Origin: Hymenobacter armeniacus
Lineage (GTDB): Bacteria > Bacteroidota > Bacteroidia > Cytophagales > Hymenobacteraceae
Direction: 5' to 3'
Assembly (NCBI RefSeq): GCF_014699055.1
Contig: NZ_JACXAC010000006.1
Span: 1 to 64,000, forward strand
DNA: 64,000 bases
Part shown: positions 49,111 through 55,917 of the stretch, one piece after another
Numbering within the stretch: position 1 is the first letter of the stretch
How the letters are laid out: every line of letters starts with the position of its first letter
Notes under the pieces: model-generated
Databases searched by the model: none
Seen by the model: the letters and a program-made list of their open reading frames with translations, nothing else
Told to the model about the DNA's origin: nothing
Translations under genes and position numbers: made by a program

Positions 49111-49911
49111 ATGAAAATCCTCATCATCGGCGGCGGCAACATGGGCCTGACTTACGCCCGCAGCTTCGTGCGCGCCCACGTCACCTCGCGGCTCGATTTG
49201 CGGCTGCTGGCCCGCTCGCCCCAGCGCGTAGCAGCGCTGGCAGCCCACGAGCTGGGCACAGTCTGGGGCACGCCCGAAGAATGCGTGCCCGGCGCCGACC
49301 TCCTCATTTTGGCCGTGAAGCCGCAGGATTCGCCGGCCCTGTTTGAGGTGCTGCGCGGGCTGGTGCAGCCGCAGCAAGTGGTGCTCAGCATCATGGCGGG
49401 CGTGCGCATTGCCACCCTGCGCGAGGCCCTGGGCACGCCCAAAATCATTCGGGCCATGCCCAACCTGCCGGCCCAAATCGGCATGGGCATGACGGCCTTC
49501 ACCAGCACCGACGAAGTGACCCGCGCCGAGCTCGTGCAGGTGCAAAACCTGCTCAGCACCACCGGCAAGACGGTGTACGTGGAAACCGAAGCCGCCATCG
49601 ACGCCAGCACGGCCATCTCGGGCAGCGGCCCGGCCTACGTGTACTACTGCATGAGCGCCCTCATGGACGCGGCCGCCCAGATGGGCTTCGCCCCCGCCGA
49701 AGCCGAGCTACTCGTGAGCCAGACCTTCCGCGGCGCCGTTGAGTTGTACTCGCAATCGGGCCTGAGCTGCGAGGACTGGATTGCCAAAGTGGCCTCCAAG
49801 GGCGGCACCACGGAAGCCGCGCTTAAAGCCTTTGGCGCGGGCCAGGTGCGCGAAGGGCTGGTGGCCGGCGCCAAAGCGGCGCGAGACCGGGCCGAGGAGC
49901 TGGGCAAATGA
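49111..49911 (+). CDS. proC: Pyrroline-5-carboxylate reductase
   Basis: The last step of proline synthesis, NAD(P)H-dependent, cytoplasmic. It has 266 residues. The nucleotide loop IIGGGNMG is at residues 5-12, the NADP region contains LLARSPQR, and the family signature AISGSGPAYVYYC (near 169-181) and VASKGGTTEAAL (near 229-240) are present. The ATG at 49111 is well supported. It is a housekeeping gene that happens to lie among the amino-sugar genes. A REP palindrome begins three bases after its stop. Confidence 0.95.
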   Translation: MKILIIGGGNMGLTYARSFVRAHVTSRLDLRLLARSPQRVAALAAHELGTVWGTPEECVPGADLLILAVKPQDSPALFEVLRGLVQPQQVVLSIMAGVRIATLREALGTPKIIRAMPNLPAQIGMGMTAFTSTDEVTRAELVQVQNLLSTTGKTVYVETEAAIDASTAISGSGPAYVYYCMSALMDAAAQMGFAPAEAELLVSQTFRGAVELYSQSGLSCEDWIAKVASKGGTTEAALKAFGAGQVREGLVAGAKAARDRAEELGK

Positions 49912-49913
49912 GC

Positions 49914-49982
49914 GTACCACCAAGCTGTGCTTGGTGGCGGCAGCGCGCCGGTTACTAAAACTAAGCGCAGCTTGGTGGCACC
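49914..49982. repeat. REP palindrome left of the RAYT gene
   Basis: GTACCACCAAGCTGTGCTTG forms a tight hairpin (ACCAAGC/GCTTGGT), and a second arm near 49962-49982 reads GCGCAGCTTGGTGGCA. The same core, CAAGC...GCTTGGTGG, occurs at 50612-50685 on the other side of the transposase gene. Confidence 0.82.
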
Positions 49983-49986
49983 GCCC

Positions 49987-50586
49987 CTATTCCTCGCGCC
50001 AATAGTTATGGGGCCACTGCTGCCAGTCAGTCACCAAGCCGGCTTTTACCGGATTGTTGAGGGTATAGGCGATAGTGGCCGTTAGCTCCCGCGCGTTACG
50101 GATGCGATGGTCATAGCTTTCGCGCTGCCATACTCTGCCCGTATCATTCCACAGCCGATTGAGGTGGCGGGCAGTGTGGCTTTTAAGCCGCTGCAGGGTT
50201 CGGGCCAGCGGGGTGACGGCCTCCAGCGGTAAATGCACGACCAAATGCACATGATTAGGCATCACGCAGTATGCCAGCAAATGATAGCTGGGCCCGTCGG
50301 CATAATGTAGGGAATCTTTTACGATGGCGGCCTCGGCCGTGCCGCACAAGTAGCACGGCCCGTGGCCGGAGCGGTCAAGAACGGCATCGAACGTACTAAA
50401 GAAGCCCTTGCGCGGCTGATTGTCCGCCGGGATGTCCGTGTTCTGCCGTTGAAGCAGCTCCCGCTCCTCCATTAGCCGCAGCACCACTTCACGGGGCAGC
50501 GAGCCCGCCAGGCGAAACGTGATAAAGTAAGACTCCCCCACACCTAGCGTGTGCGGTAGAAAACGCTGGTAATGGGTCAGCTCCAT
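49987..50586 (-). CDS. REP-associated tyrosine transposase (RAYT, IS200-like HUH family)
   Basis: A 199-residue single-strand DNA nuclease-like transposase. The HUH motif is His112-Val-His114 in YCVMPNHVHLVV, and the nucleophile Tyr158 is in QRESYDHRIRN, followed by the family ending with NNPVKAGLV and W..WPHNYW. All catalytic residues are present, so it may be active. RAYTs are domesticated relatives of IS200/IS605 transposases that move or maintain REP palindromes in a genome. It stands alone between two REPs sharing the core CAAGC...GCTTGGTGG, on the strand opposite proC. ATG start at 50586. Confidence 0.93.
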   Translation of the reverse strand: MELTHYQRFLPHTLGVGESYFITFRLAGSLPREVVLRLMEERELLQRQNTDIPADNQPRKGFFSTFDAVLDRSGHGPCYLCGTAEAAIVKDSLHYADGPSYHLLAYCVMPNHVHLVVHLPLEAVTPLARTLQRLKSHTARHLNRLWNDTGRVWQRESYDHRIRNARELTATIAYTLNNPVKAGLVTDWQQWPHNYWREE

Positions 50587-50611
50587 GCAATAAATAAAGC
50601 ATCACTAAACT

Positions 50612-50685
50612 GTACCACCAAGCTGTGCTTGGTCCCGGTCGCCGGCGCGCAGCTGCGACCGAGACCAAGCACAGCTTGGTGGTAC
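50612..50685. repeat. REP palindrome right of the RAYT gene
   Basis: Perfect 23-base outer arms (50612-50634 and 50663-50685, starting GTACCACCAAGC) with inner complementary CGGTCGC/GCGACCG give one long hairpin. It begins three bases after the stop of the acyl-CoA ligase gene on the minus strand and may also terminate it. Confidence 0.88.
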
Positions 50686-50687
50686 AC

Positions 50688-52313
50688 CTAAGCCACCGAA
50701 TAGCCGGCAAAGTCCTTGCGCAGCTGCGTTTTGAGAATCTTGCCGGTGGCGGTGTGCGGCAGCTGGTCCACAAATTCCACGGCGTCGGGCTCGCAGAATT
50801 TGGCCACCTTGCCTTTAAAGAAATCCAGCATTTCCTGCGCAGAAACATCGAGACCGGGCCGGCGCACGATGATGAGCAGCGGCCGCTCGCTCCATCGGGC
50901 ACTGGGCACGCCGATGACGGCCGCTTCGGCCACGGCGGGGTGGGCCACGGCCAGGTTTTCGAGGTCGATGCTGGAAATCCACTCGCCGCCCGATTTGATG
51001 ACGTCCTTCGAGCGGTCGGTGATGTGCATGAAGCCGTCGGGGTCGATGGTGGCCACGTCGCCGGTGCGGAACCAGCCGTCGGCGGTGAGCTCGCCGGGCG
51101 TGGGGCTGCGGAAGTAGTCGCGCACCACCCAGGGCCCGCGCACCAGCAAGTCGCCAAAGGCCACGCCGTCGTGCGGCAGCGCGTGGCCGTCGTCGCCCAC
51201 AATTTTCATGTCGACGCCGAACACGGCCCGGCCTTGGGTGGCCAGCACGGCGGCCTTCTCGTCGGTGCTCAGCTCCAGCTGCTGGGCTTTGAGGCGGCTG
51301 GCGGTGCCCAGCGGACTGGTTTCGGTCATGCCCCAGGCGTGGGTGATGGTGACGTGCAGCTCGTTTTCAAACGCCTTCATCAGGGCCGGCGGGCAGGAGG
51401 AACCACCCACCACCGTGCGCCGCAAGGTGCTAAATTTCCGGTGCCCTTCGCGCATGAACTGCAGCAGCGCCAGCCAGATGGTGGGCACCCCGGCCGAGAA
51501 CGTGACGCCCTCGGCCTCCATGAGTTCAAACAGGCTGGCGCTGTCCATGCCCGCGCCGGGTAGCACCAGCTTGGCCCCGTTGAGGGGCGCCGCGTAGGGC
51601 AAGCCCCAGGCGTTGACGTGGAACATGGGCACCACGGGCATGATGACGTCCAGGGCCGAGCAGCCCAGCGCGTCGGGCAGCGAGATGCCCAGCGCGTGCA
51701 GCAGCGTGGAGCGGTGCGAGTACAGCACGCCCTTGGGCTGGTCGGTGGTGCCGGACGTGTAGCACAGCGAGCAGGCCGTGTTTTCGTCGAAGCTGGGCCA
51801 CCCGTAGTGCGGGGCCTCGGCGGCCAGCAGGTCTTCGTAGCTGCACAGGCCGGGCAGCTCGGAGTGGGCGGGCAAGTGTTCGGAGCCGGTCATGAGCACC
51901 CATTTTTCTACGGTGGGACACACGGGTGCCAGCCGCTCTACCAAGGGCAAAAAGGTGAGGTCGAAAAACAGAATCCGGTCCTCGGCGTGGTTGATGATGT
52001 AGACGAGCTGCTCCGGAAACAGCCGTGGGTTGATGGTGTGGCACACCGCGCCGATGCCCGCCACGCCGTAGTACAGCTCGAAATGCCGGTGCGTGTTCCA
52101 GGCCAGGGTGCCCACCCGGTCGCCGTTTTCAATGCCCAGCTTCAGCAGCGCGTTGGCCAGCTGCTTGCTGCGGGCGTTGGCGGCGGCGTAGGTGTAGCGG
52201 TGGATGCCACCCTCGGGCCGGCGCGACACGATTTCGGTGTCGGCGTGCCACTTGGCGGCGTGCTCGATTATTGTGGCCACGCGCAGTGGCTCGGCCATCA
52301 TCAGTCCTAGCAT
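50688..52313 (-). CDS. Long-chain acyl-CoA ligase (AMP-binding, acyl-activating family)
   Basis: Activates a fatty acid to an acyl-AMP and then an acyl-CoA, in the cytoplasm or at the membrane. It has 541 residues. The ATP-phosphate loop is YTSGTTDQPKGV (a Gly-to-Asp change at one position of YTSGTTGxPKG). The adenine motif HAWGMTETSP and the hinge motif GWFRTGDVATIDPDGFMHITDRSKDVIKSGGEWIS are present as separate blocks, and the C-terminal catalytic lysine lies in TATGKILK. Close relatives are medium/long-chain CoA ligases of beta-oxidation. ATG at 52313; two in-frame ATGs a few codons later are alternatives. Alone on its transcript, ending at a REP. Confidence 0.9.
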   Translation of the reverse strand: MLGLMMAEPLRVATIIEHAAKWHADTEIVSRRPEGGIHRYTYAAANARSKQLANALLKLGIENGDRVGTLAWNTHRHFELYYGVAGIGAVCHTINPRLFPEQLVYIINHAEDRILFFDLTFLPLVERLAPVCPTVEKWVLMTGSEHLPAHSELPGLCSYEDLLAAEAPHYGWPSFDENTACSLCYTSGTTDQPKGVLYSHRSTLLHALGISLPDALGCSALDVIMPVVPMFHVNAWGLPYAAPLNGAKLVLPGAGMDSASLFELMEAEGVTFSAGVPTIWLALLQFMREGHRKFSTLRRTVVGGSSCPPALMKAFENELHVTITHAWGMTETSPLGTASRLKAQQLELSTDEKAAVLATQGRAVFGVDMKIVGDDGHALPHDGVAFGDLLVRGPWVVRDYFRSPTPGELTADGWFRTGDVATIDPDGFMHITDRSKDVIKSGGEWISSIDLENLAVAHPAVAEAAVIGVPSARWSERPLLIIVRRPGLDVSAQEMLDFFKGKVAKFCEPDAVEFVDQLPHTATGKILKTQLRKDFAGYSVA

Positions 52314-52335
52314 GAGAAGCGGGGTGGGAATGAGT

Positions 52336-52365
52336 AGATGCCCGTAAGGTAACAGCCGGGCATCT
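52336..52365 (-). terminator. Possible terminator of the GH3 fusion gene
   Basis: AGATGCCCG pairs with CGGGCATCT around 12 bases, 16 bases after the gene's stop on the minus strand. There is no T run, so it may be a rho-dependent or processing hairpin. It contains a TACCTTAC sequence that could equally be the -7 box of the acyl-CoA ligase gene. Confidence 0.35.
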
Positions 52366-52381
52366 AACTTGCTATCCCCTC

Positions 52382-55300
52382 CTACTTCCGCGCCGCCTCA
52401 ATGGCCAACTGCAGCAGCGAGGAGCGCACGCTCAGCTCGGTCAGCTTGTTGTTGCGCCGCGTGGGGTGCACGCGGTTGGTGAGCAGGATGACCACCAAAT
52501 CCTTCTCCGGCTCGACCCAGAAGTACGTGCCCGTGAAGCCCGTGTGCCCGTAACTGCTTTGCGAAGCGCTTTTGGCCGAGTTCACCGTGGGGTTGGCGGC
52601 GGGGCGGTCGAAGGCCAGGGCGCGGCGGTTGTCGGGGCAGAACTGGCAGCGGGTCCACTCGGCCATGATGTCTTTGCTGAACAGCTGCTGGCCGCCGTAG
52701 CGCCCGCCCCAGGCGTAGGTCTGGGCCAGCTTGGCCACGTCGTTGGCATCGCCGAAGAGGCCGGCGTGGCCCGAGAGGCCGCCCAGCAGCGCGGCGCCTT
52801 CGTCGTGCACGGTGCCGTGTAGCAGCTGCCGCCGGAAGGCCGAATCCACCTCCGTGGGCACGATGCGGGCCAGCGGAAAGCGGTTGGTGGGCCGGAAACC
52901 CAGCGTGGTGGCGCCCAGCGGCCGGTACACTTCTTTCTGCAAAAACGCATCAAACGTCTGCCCCGTGCGGGCCTTCACCAGCTCCGGGTATAGAATAAAC
53001 GACAGGTCGGAGTACACGTAGCCGGGCTTCTCGTTCAGCGGCGACTCCCCTATTTCTTTATAGATGCGGGCCGGCAGCTTCTTGCGCGCCCACAGGCCCT
53101 GCGCCGCCGGCAAGGGAAACCGCTTCGACGAATCGGCCCGGAAGTAGCGTCGCCGCATTTCGCCATTCTTCTTGCGCAGTTCCTGCCAGAACGGAATCCA
53201 GGCCTTGAGGCGGGCTTGGTGGGCCAGCACGTCGCGCATCTTCAGGACGGTCTTATTGGTGCCGCGCAGGAAGCCGAAATAATTGCCCATGGCGCTGTCG
53301 GGGCTGAACTTGCCCTCGCCCTGCAGCTTGAGCAGCGCCGGCGTGGCGGCCATGAGCTTGGTCATGGACGCCAGGTCGTAGAGGTCGTCGTTGCGCACGG
53401 GGCGCGGCACACTCACGGGCTGAACGTTACCAACTACACGTGGATTTTTCTTCTTGGGGTCAACTACTACGTCGCCGAAGCCGGCATACGTCTGGTTGCC
53501 GTAGCTTTTGCGGAGCACCACCGTGCCACGCCGCGCAATGAGTACCTGCGCCCCCGGAAACGCCTGTGCCGCCAGCGCCCGGCCCACCAGGCTGTCGACG
53601 CGGGCTTCGAGACGCGGGTCCATATTCTCGTCTTCGGGGTTGGCGTAGCGCAGGCGGAAGCCGGCGGCCGTGCGCAGCCCGAAGCCGCGCGGGTACCGGT
53701 CGCTCACCGTCACGGGCAGCTTGCCGGCGGCCCCGATGCCGCCAAAAATGGCCTGGGCGGCCAGGCTCTGGGCGTTCTCGCTTTCCTGATACGCCATGAT
53801 GACGGCCGCGGCGCGGTCGAGGTCGCGCACCTTGGCCACCGCATAGGCCGAGCCGAACACGCTGAGCACCAGCGTTTGCTTCTGGTCGACCAGCTCGCGG
53901 AGCAGCAGGTTGGTTTCCGGCGTGATGCCGAAGCTGGTGGCGGGCAGGCGGCCCAGGCTTTGCAGGCCCACCAGCACCACGTTGTAGGGCTTGAGGGCGG
54001 CGCGCAGCTTCATCAGCTCATCGAGCGTGGGCGTGGCCGAGGCGTGAAAGTGCGCGGCGGGCGCGTAATCGGCCACGGCTTTCTGGAAGTCGGTGGTGTC
54101 GCGCGGGGAGCCGCCCAGCACCAGCGTGGCAATGCGCAAGGTGTCGAGGCGTTGCAGGGGCAGCAGGTTTTTCTGGTTGCGTAGCAGCGTGATGCTCAGC
54201 TCGGTGAGGCGGTGGCTAAGGTACTGGGCGTGGGGCGCGTTGAGGTCCTGGTAGAGGTTGCGGGTATCGATAGGCCGGTAGTGGTTCAGGCCGGCCCACT
54301 GCTTGAGGGCCAGCACGCGGCGGCAGTGCACGTCGATTTCCTGCTGGGTGAGGCGGCCGCTGTCCACGGCGGCGCGCACCATGCGCAGGGCCAGCGGAAT
54401 GTTCTTGCTGAACTCCAGGATATCGTTGCCGGCGATGAGGGCCCGCACGTCGGCCTCGCCCGGTTCAAACATGCTGATGACGCCGCGCATGTTCATGGCG
54501 TCGGTAAACACCAAGCCCTTAAAGCCCATCTCCGTGCGCAGCAAATCGGTAATGATGGGCCGCGACAACGTGCTGGGGCCCGGCACCGTGTCCAGGGCCG
54601 GCACGTTGAGGTGGGCCACCATCACGCCGCCCAGCCCACCGGCCATGAGGCTGCGGAAGGGCGGCAACTCCAGCGAATCGAGCCGCCGCCGGTCGACGCG
54701 CACGGTGGGCAGGGCCAGGTGCGAGTCGGCATCCACGTCGCCGTGGCCGGGGAAGTGCTTGGCCACGGCCAAAATGCCGGCGTCCTGCATGCCGCGCATG
54801 TACTGGCGGCCGTCGCGGGCCACGGCGGCGGGGTTTTCGCCCCAACTCCTGAAGCCGATGACCGGGTTGGCGGGGTTGTTGTTCACGTCGACCACCGGCG
54901 CGAAGTTGACGTGCATGCCCAGGCGCTTGAACTGCCGGGCCACCTCGCGGCCCATGTCATACAGCAGTGCGGTGTCGGTTTCGCCGCCCAGGCTCATCTG
55001 GTAGGGGAATTTCACCACGCTGTCGAGGCGCATGCCCACGCCCCATTCGCCGTCCATGGCCACGAGCAGCGGCACGCGGCTCTGGCTCTGGTAGCGGTTG
55101 AGCAGGCGCGCCTGCCGGGCCGGGCCGCCCTGAAAGAAAATCAGCCCGCCGATGCCGTATTGCTTGATGAGGGCCGAAATGGAGTCTTCGTCGACGCGCT
55201 TGCGGTTGGAGTAGGCCGCCACCATGAACAGCTGCGCGGCGCGCTGGTCGGGCGTGAGGGCGCGCATCAGGCTGTCGACCCAGGGCGAGTGCAGGTAGCG

Positions 55301-55516
55301 CGTGAAACCCGGGCCTTTGGCGCCGGGCATGGCGGCCACAGGCTTGGCCTTGAGAATTCTAGAGGAGGCTGCTTTGGCATTGGTCGGCTTGGGCCGGGGC
55401 TTGGTGGCCGGGCGCACGGTTTGCCGGGGCTTAGCAGCGCCGGAGCGCACTTGCGCGTGGCCCAACAGCGGGCACGCCAGCAGCAGCAGGAACGGAATAA
55501 GGGTGGGAAGACGCAA
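52382..55516 (-). CDS. GH3 beta-N-acetylglucosaminidase-like (NagZ type) fused to a class C beta-lactamase-fold serine hydrolase
   Basis: A 1,044-residue exported two-enzyme chain. The signal peptide MRLPTLIPFLLLLACPLLGHA precedes a Lys/Pro/Ala-rich linker. The GH3 part (about 80-430) has the NagZ catalytic pattern KHFPGHGDVDADSH, with the His that serves as acid/base in NagZ enzymes, and the nucleophile Asp in VFTDAMNMRGV. After a GH3 C-terminal domain comes a penicillin-binding/beta-lactamase family domain with Ser717-Met-Thr-Lys720, then Tyr835-Ser-Asp (usual YxN) and an HTGFTG block. Bacteroidota commonly carry this fusion, assigned to cell-wall turnover. The start is uncertain: TTG at 55516 fits the signal peptide; the frame is open to 55597. 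Confidence 0.88.
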   Translation of the reverse strand: MRLPTLIPFLLLLACPLLGHAQVRSGAAKPRQTVRPATKPRPKPTNAKAASSRILKAKPVAAMPGAKGPGFTRYLHSPWVDSLMRALTPDQRAAQLFMVAAYSNRKRVDEDSISALIKQYGIGGLIFFQGGPARQARLLNRYQSQSRVPLLVAMDGEWGVGMRLDSVVKFPYQMSLGGETDTALLYDMGREVARQFKRLGMHVNFAPVVDVNNNPANPVIGFRSWGENPAAVARDGRQYMRGMQDAGILAVAKHFPGHGDVDADSHLALPTVRVDRRRLDSLELPPFRSLMAGGLGGVMVAHLNVPALDTVPGPSTLSRPIITDLLRTEMGFKGLVFTDAMNMRGVISMFEPGEADVRALIAGNDILEFSKNIPLALRMVRAAVDSGRLTQQEIDVHCRRVLALKQWAGLNHYRPIDTRNLYQDLNAPHAQYLSHRLTELSITLLRNQKNLLPLQRLDTLRIATLVLGGSPRDTTDFQKAVADYAPAAHFHASATPTLDELMKLRAALKPYNVVLVGLQSLGRLPATSFGITPETNLLLRELVDQKQTLVLSVFGSAYAVAKVRDLDRAAAVIMAYQESENAQSLAAQAIFGGIGAAGKLPVTVSDRYPRGFGLRTAAGFRLRYANPEDENMDPRLEARVDSLVGRALAAQAFPGAQVLIARRGTVVLRKSYGNQTYAGFGDVVVDPKKKNPRVVGNVQPVSVPRPVRNDDLYDLASMTKLMAATPALLKLQGEGKFSPDSAMGNYFGFLRGTNKTVLKMRDVLAHQARLKAWIPFWQELRKKNGEMRRRYFRADSSKRFPLPAAQGLWARKKLPARIYKEIGESPLNEKPGYVYSDLSFILYPELVKARTGQTFDAFLQKEVYRPLGATTLGFRPTNRFPLARIVPTEVDSAFRRQLLHGTVHDEGAALLGGLSGHAGLFGDANDVAKLAQTYAWGGRYGGQQLFSKDIMAEWTRCQFCPDNRRALAFDRPAANPTVNSAKSASQSSYGHTGFTGTYFWVEPEKDLVVILLTNRVHPTRRNNKLTELSVRSSLLQLAIEAARK

Positions 55517-55917
55517 TGGAAAACCGGAAGAAGCGTGGGAATTGGAACCACGAAAGTACTTCCTGGCTCCGGGCCGTGTGCTTCCGCTTCCACTCAATGC
55601 CCTACGGCACCGGGCTCAACCATAAGACAGCCGCTCTGCTTCATCGCGGAGGCGCCATGGCAAAGTGCAAAACCTTAATACCCTCTTGCAGAAGAACAGC
55701 TGCCTGATTTTTTTGCTATGACCTCGTTTATGGGAAGTCGCAATGATTAAATTTTAGAAATAGTAATTCCATAATATGGCTTCACATTATGAAGAAAGAG
55801 CTTTTTGATGTGCGCTACGTTATTTGACAAAAAAAGGTCATAAAATACTAAGTTTTGTTTATACCTTGCCACCGCAAAATCCTGTACAAAGGGATTTAAA
55901 CCCAATTTCTCCTATTT
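55517..55917. other. Intergenic region before the T9SS surface protein gene, partly AT-rich
   Basis: The gap between two divergent genes. From about 55,700 to 55,900 the sequence is much richer in A and T than the surroundings. A weak promoter-like pair is TTTG (55823-55826) with TAAGTTTTG (55849-55857). No gene is recognised. Confidence 0.5.

Larger units (their letters stand above)
49914..50685. mobile_element. RAYT transposase with flanking REPs (REPtron-like unit)
   Basis: A 772-base unit made of a REP-type palindrome, the RAYT gene on the minus strand, and a second REP-type palindrome with the same core. It is inserted between proC and the acyl-CoA ligase gene without breaking either. 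No target-site duplication was identified, as expected for this class. Confidence 0.75.

Noticed and set aside
46249..50685. Composite transposon formed by the palindromes around anmK and nagX
   Set aside because: The GTCATGCTGAGC palindromes are similar to each other but not to the REPs of the RAYT gene, and no transposase lies inside the anmK-nagX segment.
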